DNA of 64,000 nt from Acidovorax sp. 107 (GCF_003058055.1 NZ_QBTZ01000001.1:4296001-4360000); one strand, 5' to 3'. Numbered from the stretch's first letter, positions 45,581 through 55,368 are shown. The notes: generated by a model not told the origin, from the sequence alone. A program made the numbers and translations.

Positions 45581-46452
45581 CGCCCGATCTGATGGAAGAA
45601 GGCGCGCGGCGGCTGCAGAAGACGCTGGCGCCCGCTGTACTGGGCCAGACTGAGTCGGGCGGCCGCGCGGCAGGCTTCTCGCGCGTGGCGGTGCCGGGCG
45701 AGGTGGATGTGACCCATGGCCGCATCCTTTACCTGGAAGATGTTCACGTGAGTTTTGACGGCTTCAAGGCCATCAACGGCCTGAGCCTGGACATCGCTCC
45801 TGGCGAGCTGCGCTGCATCATCGGCCCCAACGGCGCGGGCAAGACGACGATGATGGACATCATCACCGGCAAGACGCGGCCCGACAAAGGCACGGTGTTC
45901 TTCGGCTCCACCATCGACCTGCTGCGCCACAACGAGCCCGAGATCGCGAGCCTGGGCATTGGCCGCAAGTTCCAGAAGCCCACGGTGTTCGAGCAGCTCA
46001 GCGTGTTTGAGAACCTGGAGCTTGCGCTCAAGACCCACAAGGGCGTGAAGTCCAGCATGTTCTTTCGGCTCAACTCCGCGCAGTCGGACCGTCTGGCCGA
46101 GATCCTGCACACCATCCACCTGGCCGACAGCGTCACGCGCCAGTCGGGCAACCTGAGCCACGGGCAGAAGCAGTGGCTGGAGATTGGCATGCTGCTGATG
46201 CAGGACCCCAAGCTGCTGCTGCTGGACGAACCGGTGGCGGGCATGACGGACGAAGAAACCGCGCGCACGGCCGAGCTGTTCCTCACGCTCAAGGGCAAAC
46301 ACTCGCTCATGGTGGTGGAGCACGACATGGGTTTCATCCGCACCATCTCCGAAAAAGTGACGGTGCTGTGCGATGGCTCGGTGCTGGCCGAAGGCACGCT
46401 CGACCAGGTGCAGGCCGACGAGCGCGTGATCGAGGTGTACCTCGGCCGGTGA
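45577..46452 (+). CDS. urtD: Urea ABC transporter ATPase UrtD
   Basis: A 291-residue ATPase. An N-terminal extension of about 45 residues precedes the ABC domain with Walker A GPNGAGKTTMMD, signature LSHGQKQWLEIGMLL, Walker B LLLLDEPVAG and the H-loop in VVEHDMGFI. The LSHGQKQ form is characteristic of UrtD. It overlaps urtC by 4 bp; a 37-bp repeat separates it from urtE. Confidence 0.96.
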   Translation: MTPDLMEEGARRLQKTLAPAVLGQTESGGRAAGFSRVAVPGEVDVTHGRILYLEDVHVSFDGFKAINGLSLDIAPGELRCIIGPNGAGKTTMMDIITGKTRPDKGTVFFGSTIDLLRHNEPEIASLGIGRKFQKPTVFEQLSVFENLELALKTHKGVKSSMFFRLNSAQSDRLAEILHTIHLADSVTRQSGNLSHGQKQWLEIGMLLMQDPKLLLLDEPVAGMTDEETARTAELFLTLKGKHSLMVVEHDMGFIRTISEKVTVLCDGSVLAEGTLDQVQADERVIEVYLGR

Positions 46453-46472
46453 AGGTATTCACTATCAAAAGT

Positions 46473-46509
46473 ATAGCTGCCAGCGCATATTGAAATAGCG
46501 CTAGCGGCC
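46473..46509 (+). repeat. 37-bp dispersed repeat, copy 6
   Basis: ATAGCTGCCAGCG-N12-GCGCTAGCGGCC in the 76-bp urtD-urtE gap; the form closest to consensus. Confidence 0.87.
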
Positions 46510-46528
46510 CAAAACACTCCAAGTCACC

Positions 46529-47221
46529 ATGCTCACCGTCCAGAACATCAACCAGTACTACGGCGGCTCCCACATCCTGCGTGACGTGAGCCTCACCGCC
46601 ACACCGGGCAAGGTCACCGTGCTGCTCGGCCGCAACGGCGTGGGCAAGACCACGTTGCTCAAAAGCCTGATGGGCCTGGTGCCCATCAAGAGCGGCAGCA
46701 TCAGCTTTGACGGCAAGCCCATCGACAAGGCCACGCCCTACGACCGGGCGCGCGCTGGCATTGGCTTTGTGCCCCAAGGCCGCGAAATCTTCGGCCGCCT
46801 CACCGTGGAAGAAAACCTGCGCATGGGCCTGGCCTACAAAAGCGGCTCCACCCCCGTGCCCCCGCACCTGTACGAACTGTTCCCCGTGCTCAAGCAGATG
46901 CTCAAGCGCCGGGGCGGTGACCTGTCGGGCGGACAGCAGCAGCAGCTGGCCATTGCGCGTGCACTGGCGCCCGGCCCGCGATTGCTGATCCTGGACGAGC
47001 CCACCGAGGGCATCCAGCCCAGCATCATCAAGGACATCGGCCGCGTGATCCGCATGCTGGCCGACCAGGGCGAGATGGCCATCCTGCTGTGCGAGCAGTA
47101 CTACGACTTTGCGCAGGAGCTGGCCGACGAGTACCTGGTGATGGAGCGCGGTGAGGTCATCGCACGCGGGCCGGGCTCGGAGATGGAAGCCAAGGGCATT
47201 CGCAACCTCGTCGCCATCTGA
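46529..47221 (+). CDS. urtE: Urea ABC transporter ATPase UrtE
   Basis: A 230-residue ATPase of the LivF type. Walker A GRNGVGKTTLLKSL, signature LSGGQQQQLAIARAL, Walker B LLILDEPTEGIQPSI. Begins MLTVQNINQYYGGSHIL, typical of UrtE. Last gene of the urea importer; convergent with a PAP2 gene 4 bp away. Confidence 0.96.
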   Translation: MLTVQNINQYYGGSHILRDVSLTATPGKVTVLLGRNGVGKTTLLKSLMGLVPIKSGSISFDGKPIDKATPYDRARAGIGFVPQGREIFGRLTVEENLRMGLAYKSGSTPVPPHLYELFPVLKQMLKRRGGDLSGGQQQQLAIARALAPGPRLLILDEPTEGIQPSIIKDIGRVIRMLADQGEMAILLCEQYYDFAQELADEYLVMERGEVIARGPGSEMEAKGIRNLVAI

Positions 47222-47225
47222 CGGC

Positions 47226-48083
47226 TCATGGCTGTTGCGCCACAGCGCCGAGGGCTGGGCTGCGCCAGCGCGACACACTCTCCATGAGCAGCACCGTGCA
47301 CACCATCCATGTGCCGCCCAGCAGCCAGCCCGCCAGCACGTCGCTGGCGTAGTGCACGTGCAGCACCACCCGGCTCCAGCCGGTGGTGAAGATCAGCGCA
47401 CCGGCCAGCACCACCGCAGGCAGGTGCCAGGCGCGGGGCAGCAGCCGCGTGGCCAGGTAGGCCAGCATGGCGTAGGCCACCATCGATGCGCTGCTGTGCC
47501 CGCTGGGAAAACTGTAGCCGCTGGCCTCCGCAATACCGTGCGTGTGCTCGGGCCGCACGCGCTCGAACAGGTTTTTCAGCACCTTGGTCAGCGCGCCGTT
47601 GCCAGCCATCGCCACCAGCCAGCCGGTGGCCAGCAGGCGGTGCCGGCGCAGCCACAGCGCGGCGGCCACGCCCAGTGCCAGAGCGGTCTGCACCCACGTG
47701 TCGCCCAGGTGGGTAAGGGCGGCAAACCACCGCAGCACGGCGGCCGATGCCTGCGCTTGCAGGCCAGCGGCCAGGGCATCGTCCAGCGCACCCCACGTGC
47801 CCTGGGCGCGCCCGCTCTCCGCCAGCTCAGCCATGGCGGCACCGGCCATCACCAGAGCGCACGCCGAGACGGCCATGGCTGCCACCAGCACCCAGCGCGC
47901 TTGCGCTGGAAACACGCGGCCCAGCGGTGCGCCCGCGTGTTGCCGCAGGCTGCGCAGACCGGTCAACGCCACGGCGCCCAGCAAAGCAAAAACCAGCACG
48001 CCTGCCATCCACCAGCCTACGGGGTGCTGTGCCAACAGGGCGCCAATGTCGGTGGCGGCCAGGGCGCCGGGGGTTGTGGTCAT
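47226..48083 (-). CDS. PAP2-family membrane phosphatase
   Basis: A 285-residue integral membrane phosphatase acting on lipid phosphates such as phosphatidate or undecaprenyl pyrophosphate. The three catalytic motifs are intact: KNLFERVRP (Lys170, Arg177), PSGH (193-196) and SRVVLHVHYASD (Arg238, His244, Asp248). Several hydrophobic segments precede and separate them. ATG 48083 is used; the 860-residue frame that continues upstream is antisense to the next genes. It is divergent from a lipid kinase-like gene, suggesting a lipid-phosphate theme. Confidence 0.9.
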   Translation of the reverse strand: MTTTPGALAATDIGALLAQHPVGWWMAGVLVFALLGAVALTGLRSLRQHAGAPLGRVFPAQARWVLVAAMAVSACALVMAGAAMAELAESGRAQGTWGALDDALAAGLQAQASAAVLRWFAALTHLGDTWVQTALALGVAAALWLRRHRLLATGWLVAMAGNGALTKVLKNLFERVRPEHTHGIAEASGYSFPSGHSSASMVAYAMLAYLATRLLPRAWHLPAVVLAGALIFTTGWSRVVLHVHYASDVLAGWLLGGTWMVCTVLLMESVSRWRSPALGAVAQQP

Positions 48084-48392
48084 GGGGAGAGATCGTCCTT
48101 TTCTGTCTGCAGGGGTGGTCAGGGGCGCATGGAGAGAAGCCAGGGGTTGTACCGAAGTTCCCAGCATCCCATTGAATGGTGGGTGTATTGCGCCTTCAAG
48201 GCAGCTGTCGGCGCAGGCTGACAGACGGAAGGCATGGCTACCGGCTGCGCGGCGCACGATCGCTTGCCACCATGGAGTGCCCTGTAGTCCGTGTAGGCGC
48301 TGGTGGCGTGGTTCAGGCCTTCGGGCAGGACCGGCCGCTGCAATTGGGTCTGCACGCTGTGGGGTTGCTCTTGTTTGTTGCAGAGTTTTTGC
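48084..48392. other. Divergent intergenic region, PAP2/lipid kinase
   Basis: 309 bp without a recognisable gene. It should contain promoters for both flanking genes; no consensus boxes stand out. Confidence 0.4.
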
Positions 48393-49478
48393 ATGACACC
48401 TTCGGAACACACCCTTCCTCCCCAGCCCCGTGGCCCCATCCACCTGGTGGTGCCTCGGCGGCCCGGTGCCGACCTGGACCTGCTGCGTGCCAAGCTGGAG
48501 GGCGTGCCCGCCTTGCAGGCGCACGACGTGGTCTGGCACGTGCCCGACCGGCGCGGCGACATCGTGCAGTTGGCCGAGCGTGCGGCACAGGCCGCACAGG
48601 ACGACGGCGGGCTGGTGGTGGCCGCCGGGGGCGACGGCACCATCAACGCCGTGGCGTCGGCGGCGCTGCGTGCCGGGGTGCCGCTGGGTGTGGTGCCCAT
48701 GGGCACGTTCAACTACTTCAGCCGCGAACACGGACTGGCACTCGACCCCGAGACCGCCGTGCAAGACCTGCTGCAGGCATTGCATGCAGGCGACCTGCGG
48801 GCCGTGCAGGTGGGGTTTGTGAACCGCCGCCTGTTTGTCGTCAACGCCAGCGTGGGGCTGTACCCCAAGATGCTGGCCGACCGTGAGATGGCATCGCGCC
48901 GCTTTGGCCGCAAGCGCTGGGTGGCTGTTGCCGCCGCGGTGTGGAGCCTGTTCCGCCCCGCGTCGGGCCGGCGCTGGCGTGTGGTGACGAAGACGCACCA
49001 GGGCGCCGCAGCGCAGCAGGAAGAGCATCTGGTCACCACCCTGTTTGTGGGCAACAACCCCCTGCAACTGGACCGCATGGGCCTGCCCCAGGCACAAAAG
49101 GTGGCCGATGGAGGGCACCTGGCCGTGGTCATGCTCAAGCCGCAAGGTCGTTGGGCCATCGCTCGCACCGTGTGGAACGCGGCCACCGGCCAGTTGGACA
49201 AGGACAACGCCGTGGTCAGCATGGCCTGCTCCGAGTTGACCGTGACCCCCGCCAGCTGGCGCCCGCCGCAGGTCAAGGTGGCGTTTGACGGCGAGCGCGA
49301 ATGGATGACGCCGCCCCTGCATTTCCGCATCAGTGCGCGGCCGTTGTGGCTGGTGGCACCGAGCCCCTTGCAGCGCGACGGTGCACCGCCCCCGCGCGCG
49401 GCCGAGCCATTGCCCGTCACGGTAGAGCCCGAGGCGCCTGCGCCGGGCGCCGCTGCACCCGGCCTGTTGCCTGCGTGA
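48393..49478 (+). CDS. Diacylglycerol kinase catalytic-domain protein (YegS/LCB5-like)
   Basis: 361 residues. The nucleotide-binding motif VVAAGGDGTINAVASA (GGDGT at 79-83) and VPLGVVPMGTFNYFSREHGL are characteristic of the DAGK/YegS superfamily, which phosphorylates lipids such as diacylglycerol or phosphatidylglycerol. The C-terminal beta-rich half includes VAFDGEREWMTPPLHFRI, and a Pro/Ala-rich tail follows. ATG 48393 gives MTPSEHTLPPQ; an upstream start is possible. Followed 43 bp later by a metallophosphoesterase gene. Confidence 0.92.
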   Translation: MTPSEHTLPPQPRGPIHLVVPRRPGADLDLLRAKLEGVPALQAHDVVWHVPDRRGDIVQLAERAAQAAQDDGGLVVAAGGDGTINAVASAALRAGVPLGVVPMGTFNYFSREHGLALDPETAVQDLLQALHAGDLRAVQVGFVNRRLFVVNASVGLYPKMLADREMASRRFGRKRWVAVAAAVWSLFRPASGRRWRVVTKTHQGAAAQQEEHLVTTLFVGNNPLQLDRMGLPQAQKVADGGHLAVVMLKPQGRWAIARTVWNAATGQLDKDNAVVSMACSELTVTPASWRPPQVKVAFDGEREWMTPPLHFRISARPLWLVAPSPLQRDGAPPPRAAEPLPVTVEPEAPAPGAAAPGLLPA

Positions 49479-49521
49479 TGCGCCAGCCCTACGGCCCGCC
49501 CGCTGCCTTCGGTCCTCCGCC

Positions 49522-50364
49522 ATGACTGTTCTGATGCACCTGTCGGACCTGCACTTCGGCGCGCACGACGCTGCGGTGTGTGCGGCCGTCCAGCGGCTGG
49601 CGCAGCGCCTGGGGGTGGCGATGGTGGTGGTGTCGGGCGACCTCACCCAGCGCGCCACCGCCGGGCAGTTTGAACAGGCCGCGCGCTTTGTGCAGGGCCT
49701 GCATGCGCGCAGCAATCTGGTGTTGGCGGGCAACCACGACCTGCCCCTGTTTGCGTGGTGGATGCGCTGGGGCCGGTCGTATGAGCGGTTCTCCGAGCAG
49801 TTCGGCATGGACCAGGAACCCGTGCGGCAGATGGGCGCGTTCTACGTGGTGGGCGTGAACACCACGCGCGCCTGGCGGCACGAGCGCGGTAGCCTGTCGT
49901 CCGCGCAGATCGAGCATGTGGCGCTGTTGCTGGCACGCGCGCCCCCTGGCGCATGGCGCATCGTGGCCAGCCACCACCCCCTGGTGGCCCGCGACGCCGA
50001 GGACCGCGCTCACCGCCCCCACCGTGCGGACGAGGCGGTGGAGCGCTGGCGCATGGCCGGGGCGCAGATGCTGCTATCGGGCCACGTGCACCAGCCGTGC
50101 CTTTTGCAGCCACTGCCCGGGCTGTGGGCCAGCAGCGCGGGCACGGCGGTGTCGCACCGCCTGCGCCATGGCAGCCCCAACAGCCTGGTGGTGCTCAGCA
50201 TGGAGGCATCGGGCGCCGTGGCCGACATGCAGGCCCGGTATGCAGAGCGCTGGGACTACGACAGTGCGCAGGAGGCGTTTCGGTGTGTGGAGCGCCAGCG
50301 CATCGAGCACGAGGGCAATGGCCCCGGATCCCCTCGCGCCCGAGCGACGAAATGGGATGATTGA
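49522..50364 (+). CDS. Calcineurin-like metallophosphoesterase
   Basis: A 280-residue di-metal phosphoesterase with the ordered motifs HLSDLHFG (Asp9, His11), VVSGDLTQRA, LAGNHDLPLF, ASHHPLVA and LSGHVHQP. It resembles Icc/CpdA-like phosphodiesterases of cyclic nucleotides, or UDP-sugar/lipid hydrolases. Its closeness to an adenylate cyclase gene (50652) makes cAMP a conceivable substrate, and its closeness to the lipid genes suggests another; neither is shown. Confidence 0.9.
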   Translation: MTVLMHLSDLHFGAHDAAVCAAVQRLAQRLGVAMVVVSGDLTQRATAGQFEQAARFVQGLHARSNLVLAGNHDLPLFAWWMRWGRSYERFSEQFGMDQEPVRQMGAFYVVGVNTTRAWRHERGSLSSAQIEHVALLLARAPPGAWRIVASHHPLVARDAEDRAHRPHRADEAVERWRMAGAQMLLSGHVHQPCLLQPLPGLWASSAGTAVSHRLRHGSPNSLVVLSMEASGAVADMQARYAERWDYDSAQEAFRCVERQRIEHEGNGPGSPRARATKWDD

Positions 50365-50378
50365 TTGCTATTTATTTA

Positions 50379-50415
50379 ATAGCTGTTGGCGCAAGTATTT
50401 CTAGCACTTGAGTCC
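50379..50415 (+). repeat. 37-bp dispersed repeat, copy 7
   Basis: ATAGCTGTTGGCG-N12-GCACTTGAGTCC between the phosphoesterase and cyclase genes; degenerate with preserved spacing. Confidence 0.65.
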
Positions 50416-50651
50416 GGAAAGGCTTGATTTTTGAATCTGGCCCCTTTGTCGCGCGGCTCCCTCGCGGCGGCCCCTCGACCAGCCATCTCCCAGTGCGTGC
50501 AGGGGGTCATGGCGCCTGCTGCCGTGGTGGTGCCCGGAGTGTTTTCACCGGTTGACCAGCCGTGGGGCGGCGCCTATTCTGGGTGCGGCAGGGCAGGTGA
50601 TGCCCTTGTTCCCCACACCGAACCACCGGCCGCCCCACGCCCCAGACAACC

Positions 50652-51734
50652 ATGCACAAAGAATTCCACCACGATGCGGTGCGCCGCCTGCAGGCCCTGA
50701 TCGAACGCGAGACCGGCAAGCCTCTGGGCGAGGCGGCGCAGGCCGAGATGGCGGGCATCCTGCACGGCATGGAGAACCCCGAAGGCGCAGCCGCCAACGG
50801 CCTGGAGGTGGCGCCGCGCGAGGTCACCATCCTGCTGGCCGACCTGCGCGGGTTCACCGCACTGTCGGGCTCGCAGCCAGCGTCGGTAGTGATCGCAGCG
50901 CTCAACCGCTGCCTGGCAAGGCTGTCCGAGGTGGTGTTCAAGTACCAGGGCACCATCGACAAGTTCATGGGCGATTCGATCATGGTGCTGTTTGGTGCAC
51001 CGGTGGCCCGCGACGACGATGTGGACCGCGCGCTGCTGTGCGCGGTGGAGATGCAGATCGCCATGCGCGAACTGAACCTGGCCCACCTGACCGAGCGCCT
51101 GCCCGAGGTGTTTCTGGGCATTGGCGTGAACACGGGCACCGTGATGGCCGGGCGCTTTGGCTCGGACGTGTATTCCGAATACACGGTGATCGGTGAGGCG
51201 GTGAACCTGGCTTCGCGCATCGAGGCGCTGAGCCTGCGCGGCCAGGTGCTCATCAGCGACTCCACCTACCAACGCTGCTGGGGGCTGGTGTCGGCGTCCG
51301 CACCCATGCAGGTGTTCGTCAAGGGGCGCACGCAGCCGGTGAGCCTGCGCGAGCTGATCGCCATCCCGTCGCACAAGCTCAAGGTGCCCCGCCAGGAGTT
51401 CCGCCGCAGCCACCGCGTGGATGCACGCCTGCCCTGCCTGTGCCAGCGCATGCAGGACAAGATCGTGGTGCCGCACATCGTGCACGGTGCCATCCGCGAC
51501 ATCGGCTACCACGGCCTGCTGGTGGAGCTGATCGAGCCGCTGGAACCTCACAGCGAGATCAAGCTGGAGTTTGAACTGCCGCTGGTGGACTACCGCGTGG
51601 CCGATGTGTACGCGCGCGTCATCACCCTCAAGCAGGAGGGCGACGAATGGGTGGCCGGGCTGGAGTTCACCTCCATCAGCGCCGAATGCCGCGCCAAAGT
51701 GCAGATGTTTGTGCAGTTGCTGGTGGCGCACTGA
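50652..51734 (+). CDS. Class III adenylate cyclase fused to a PilZ domain
   Basis: 360 residues. A class III nucleotide cyclase domain (about 55-230) has both metal aspartates (ILLADLRGFTALSG and KFMGDSIMVLFGAP), the adenine-selecting Lys (TIDKFMGD) and Thr (EYTVIGEAVN), and the transition-state Asn and Arg in EAVNLASRIEAL. The C-terminal region (about 245-355) reads as PilZ: FRRSHRVDARLP supplies the RxxxR-type c-di-GMP motif and IRDIGYHGLLVEL the second motif. This would join c-di-GMP sensing to cAMP synthesis. No membrane segment is visible. Confidence 0.88.
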   Translation: MHKEFHHDAVRRLQALIERETGKPLGEAAQAEMAGILHGMENPEGAAANGLEVAPREVTILLADLRGFTALSGSQPASVVIAALNRCLARLSEVVFKYQGTIDKFMGDSIMVLFGAPVARDDDVDRALLCAVEMQIAMRELNLAHLTERLPEVFLGIGVNTGTVMAGRFGSDVYSEYTVIGEAVNLASRIEALSLRGQVLISDSTYQRCWGLVSASAPMQVFVKGRTQPVSLRELIAIPSHKLKVPRQEFRRSHRVDARLPCLCQRMQDKIVVPHIVHGAIRDIGYHGLLVELIEPLEPHSEIKLEFELPLVDYRVADVYARVITLKQEGDEWVAGLEFTSISAECRAKVQMFVQLLVAH

Positions 51735-51746
51735 CCGCCGCCGAAA

Positions 51747-51761
51747 ACGCCGTCGCGGCGT
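51747..51761. repeat. Short hairpin between convergent genes
   Basis: ACGCCG-TCG-CGGCGT between the cyclase stop (51734) and the HAD stop (51769). It lacks a T-run; possibly a weak bidirectional terminator. Confidence 0.35.
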
Positions 51762-51768
51762 CGTCAGC

Positions 51769-52497
51769 TCAGCAGCCCAGCATTCGCGCCAGGTCGACCA
51801 GGCTGGTGGCATGCAGGTCGTTGCCGGGTTGCGGCGTTTCGTCCTTGGGGCGCGCCGCGCCCAGCTCGTGGGGACGCTCGACGTAGGCCGTGTGCAGGCC
51901 GCAGCCGCGCGCGGCGGCCAGGTCGTCATGGTGGGTGGCCACCAGCGCGACCTCGGCAGGGGCCAGGTCGAACACCTTCGCCACGCCCAGGTAGGTGGCC
52001 GGGTCGGGCTTGTAGGCCTTGAACACCTCGGCACTCAGCACGCAATCCCAGGGCAGGCCGGCGCGTTTGGCCATGTTGGTCAGCAGGCCTATGTTGCCGT
52101 TGGACAGCGAGGTGATGGTAAAGCGCGTCTTGAGCCGCGTGAGGCCTTCCACGCTGTCGGGCCAGGCATCGAGCCGGTGCCATACCCGGTTGAGGTGGCG
52201 CCGCTCGGGCTCGGAAAGATGCGCCAGGCCGAAGCGCGGAAGGATCTCGTCCAGGATGCCCCGGTGCAGGTCGTCGATCAGCGTCCAGCCCTGCTCGCCC
52301 CGCATCACACGCGCCATGGCCGGCTGGTAGCCCCCGCGCCAGGCGAGCGCGAAGGCATCTGCATCCACGGCGGGGTGCAGGGCCTGCATCTCTCGCACGA
52401 TGCTGCCGTGCCAGTCCACCACGGTGCCAAAGATGTCGAACGCCAGCACCTTCACGGTGCCGGCCACGCTGTCTGCAGGGCTCTGGGTTGTCGTCAT
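51769..52497 (-). CDS. HAD-family haloacid dehalogenase type II
   Basis: A 242-residue HAD hydrolase. The motif AFDIFGTVVDWHGS places the nucleophile at Asp21, SLSNGNIGLL is motif II, KPDPATY motif III region and VALVATHHDDLAAARGCGL motif IV. The FDIFGT..DW form and length match 2-haloacid dehalogenase type II proteins, which hydrolyse short 2-halocarboxylates, although many homologues have other substrates. Convergent with the cyclase gene. Confidence 0.9.
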   Translation of the reverse strand: MTTTQSPADSVAGTVKVLAFDIFGTVVDWHGSIVREMQALHPAVDADAFALAWRGGYQPAMARVMRGEQGWTLIDDLHRGILDEILPRFGLAHLSEPERRHLNRVWHRLDAWPDSVEGLTRLKTRFTITSLSNGNIGLLTNMAKRAGLPWDCVLSAEVFKAYKPDPATYLGVAKVFDLAPAEVALVATHHDDLAAARGCGLHTAYVERPHELGAARPKDETPQPGNDLHATSLVDLARMLGC

Positions 52498-52749
52498 TCG
52501 CAGTCCTTGGGTGGGCGCAAAGGCCGGGCGGGGTGGGGTGGGGCGGGCTGCCAGCGTAGCAGCCCCGGCGGTTCTGTGTGCTCGCGCGGGTTACAGATGC
52601 CCTCCAACCTGCAAGGCAACGCATACAGTGCTATGGTTACGAAAATCGGGTTTACCCATGTAACTCCGTTTCTTTTCCATCCCCCTGTATTGGTTATATC
52701 TCCTGCGCTGGCGCATCCCGTGCCGGTGCGGCGTTCGCCTGCTGCCGCC

Positions 52750-53979
52750 ATGACCGCGCCCTTGTCTCCCACGTCCTCCGCGTCTTCCCCCATCGCCCAC
52801 ACGCCCACCGACGACCGCACCCTGGTGCGCGCCGTGCTGGCCCTGGGGGTGGGCGGATTTTCCATCGGCACGGGGGAGTTCGTCATCATGGGCCTGCTGC
52901 CCGAGGTGGCGCGGGACATCGGCGTGAGCATTCCGCAGGCCGGCCATGTCATCAGCGCCTATGCCCTGGGCGTGGTGGTGGGCGCGCCGGTGCTGGCCGT
53001 GCTGTGCGCCCACTGGGGGCGCCGCGCGCTGCTGATGGCGCTGATGGTGGTGTATGCGTTGGGCAATTTCGCATCAGCGCTGGCGCCGGGCTATCTGTCG
53101 CTGAGCGCCATGCGATTGTTCACCGGCCTGCCGCATGGCACCTACTTTGGTGTGGCGGCCCTCGTGGCTGCAGCCCTGGCCCCGCCCGGGCGTCGGGCGC
53201 GTGCTGTGGGCTGGGTCATGCTGGGGCTGACCACCGCGACCCTCGTGGGCGTGCCGATTGCTGCCGCATTGGGCGAACACTTCGGCTGGCGCGCGGCCTT
53301 CGTCTTCGTGGGGCTGATCGCCGTGGCGGCCGTCGTCATGGTGCGCCTGTGGGTGCCCGACATGCCTGCATCGCATGGCGCTAGCCCGCTGCGCGAGCTG
53401 GGCGCCATGGCGCGCAAGCAGGTGTGGTTCACGCTGGGCATCGGCGCCATTGGTTTTGGTGGCATGTTTGCGGTGTTCAGCTACATCAAGCCCACCTTGC
53501 TGGAAGTGGCCGGCATGCCCCCAGCGCTCATGCCCTTCGTGCTGTCGCTGTTCGGCCTGGGCATGGTGGCGGGCAACCTGGTGGGCTCGCGCATGGCCGA
53601 CAAGGCGCTGATGCCCGCCATCGGCAAGGTGTTGCTGTGGTCCATCGTGGTGATGGCGCTGTTTGTGCCCGCCGCGCACCACCCCATCAGTGCGGCGTTG
53701 GCCACCTTCTTCCTCGGCACGGTGGTCGCCATCGGTCCCGCATTGCAGATCCGGCTGATGGACGTGGCGGGCGACGCCCAGACCCTGGCCGCCGCGCTCA
53801 ACCACTCGGCCTTCAATGCGGCCAACGCACTGGGCGCATGGCTGGGCGGCGTGTCCATCGCGGCCGGACTGGGGTGGACGTCCACCGGCTGGGTGGGCGT
53901 GGTGCTGGGCCTCGGTGGCGTCGGGATCTTTGCGTGGTCCATGGCGAGCGAACGGAGCACAAAACCCGCCACAGTGTGA
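52750..53979 (+). CDS. MFS transporter, drug/sugar efflux (AraJ/YdhP-like)
   Basis: A 409-residue 12-span permease of the DHA1/AraJ-PbuE group. The N-terminal LALGVGGFSIGTGEFVIMGLLPEVARDIGVSIPQAGHVISAYALGVVVGAPVLAVL is a hallmark of this group, with HWGRRALLMALM as the loop 2-3 motif. It probably exports arabinose, purines or drugs; the substrate is unknown. ATG 52750 is chosen; the upstream 252-bp region contains a small inverted repeat (GGTTAC/GTAACTCC near 52632) that may be an operator. Confidence 0.92.
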   Translation: MTAPLSPTSSASSPIAHTPTDDRTLVRAVLALGVGGFSIGTGEFVIMGLLPEVARDIGVSIPQAGHVISAYALGVVVGAPVLAVLCAHWGRRALLMALMVVYALGNFASALAPGYLSLSAMRLFTGLPHGTYFGVAALVAAALAPPGRRARAVGWVMLGLTTATLVGVPIAAALGEHFGWRAAFVFVGLIAVAAVVMVRLWVPDMPASHGASPLRELGAMARKQVWFTLGIGAIGFGGMFAVFSYIKPTLLEVAGMPPALMPFVLSLFGLGMVAGNLVGSRMADKALMPAIGKVLLWSIVVMALFVPAAHHPISAALATFFLGTVVAIGPALQIRLMDVAGDAQTLAAALNHSAFNAANALGAWLGGVSIAAGLGWTSTGWVGVVLGLGGVGIFAWSMASERSTKPATV

Positions 53980-54113
53980 CCGTAGCGGTGGCGCGACACC
54001 GCCGCAGCGGGGGAAACGAACACCGCGTTCTGCGCTACATTGAACGCGGGCTGGCCTTTCTGCCAGCCACGTCGCTCGGACGGTTCCGGGCGCTTACGTG
54101 AAAGTCACACCGC

Positions 54114-55331
54114 ATGTCTGCATCGCAGGGCAAGCGCCGTTTTGCGCGCATCGATCGCCTTCCTCCCTACGTCTTCAACATCACGGCCGAGCTCAAACTC
54201 GCCGCCCGCCGCCGGGGCGAAGACATCATCGACATGAGCATGGGCAACCCCGACGGGGCCACGCCACCGCACATCGTCGCCAAGCTCACCGAAGTGGCCC
54301 AGCGGCCCGACACCCACGGCTACAGCGCCAGCAAAGGCATCCCGCGCCTGCGCCGCGCCATCAGCCACTGGTACAAAGACCGCTACGCGGTGGACATCAA
54401 CCCCGACACCGAGGCCATCGTCACCATTGGCTCCAAGGAAGGCCTGGCCCACCTCATGCTGGCCACGCTGGACCGGGGCGACACCGTGTTGGTGCCCGAC
54501 CCGAGCTACCCCATCCACATCTATGGCGCGGTGATTGCCGGTGCCGATATCCGCAGCGTGCCCGTGGCGCCCGATGTGGACTTTTTTGCCGAGCTGGAAA
54601 AGGCCATCCGCGGCAGCTACCCCAAGCCCAAGATGATGATCTTCGGCTTTCCGAGCAACCCCACGGCGCAGTGCGTGGAGCTGTCGTTCTTCGAGCGCGT
54701 GATCGCTCTGGCCAAGAAGCACGACATCCTGGTGGTGCACGACCTGGCCTATGCCGACATCGTGTACGACGGCTACCGCGCCCCCAGCATCATGGAAGTG
54801 CCCGGCGCCAAGGATGTGGCGGTGGAGTTTTTCACCCTGAGCAAGAGCTACAACATGGCCGGCTGGCGCGTGGGCTTCATGGTGGGCAACACCGACCTGG
54901 TGGCCGCGCTCGCGCGCATCAAGAGCTATCACGACTACGGCACTTTCACGCCGCTGCAGGTCGCGGCGATTGCCGCGCTGGAGGGTGACCAGCAGTGTGT
55001 AAAAGACATCGCCGCCCAGTACCAGCGCCGCCGTGACGTGCTCTACAAGGGCCTCACCGAAGCCGGCTGGTCCGTGGACTGCCCCAAGGCCAGCATGTAC
55101 ATCTGGGCCCGCATCCCCGAGCCGTATCGTGCGCTGGGCTCGTTGGAGTTTGCGCGGCAACTGCTCGACAAAGCCAAGGTGTGTGTGTCCCCCGGCATTG
55201 GGTTTGGCGACCAGGGGGACGAATATGTGCGCTTTGCGCTGATCGAGAACGAGGCGCGGATTCGGCAGGCGGTGCGAGGGATTCGTGCGATGTTCAAGGC
55301 GGACGGGTTGCTGAAGGTACCCGGCGGCTGA
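54114..55331 (+). CDS. alaC: Alanine-synthesising aminotransferase AlaC
   Basis: A 405-residue class I/II PLP aminotransferase that makes alanine from pyruvate and glutamate. The start [19 protein letters not shown] and the stretches [42 protein letters not shown] and [18 protein letters not shown] match AlaC. The PLP lysine is Lys244 (in SLSK-like TLSKSYN). No attenuator or leader peptide is obvious upstream. Confidence 0.94.
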   Translation: MSASQGKRRFARIDRLPPYVFNITAELKLAARRRGEDIIDMSMGNPDGATPPHIVAKLTEVAQRPDTHGYSASKGIPRLRRAISHWYKDRYAVDINPDTEAIVTIGSKEGLAHLMLATLDRGDTVLVPDPSYPIHIYGAVIAGADIRSVPVAPDVDFFAELEKAIRGSYPKPKMMIFGFPSNPTAQCVELSFFERVIALAKKHDILVVHDLAYADIVYDGYRAPSIMEVPGAKDVAVEFFTLSKSYNMAGWRVGFMVGNTDLVAALARIKSYHDYGTFTPLQVAAIAALEGDQQCVKDIAAQYQRRRDVLYKGLTEAGWSVDCPKASMYIWARIPEPYRALGSLEFARQLLDKAKVCVSPGIGFGDQGDEYVRFALIENEARIRQAVRGIRAMFKADGLLKVPGG

Positions 55332-55344
55332 TGCGCAGACCGCA

Positions 55345-55368
55345 CCTCTGCGCTATCACGCGCAGAGG
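55345..55368. repeat. Hairpin between convergent alaC and osmC-like genes
   Basis: CCTCTGCGC-TATCAC-GCGCAGAGG, a perfect 9-bp stem starting 13 bp after the alaC stop, without a T-run. Possible bidirectional transcription stop. Confidence 0.5.

Noticed and set aside
47226..49808. Single 860-residue protein including PAP2
   Set aside because: Only the last 285 codons encode PAP2. The rest is antisense to the lipid kinase and phosphoesterase genes.
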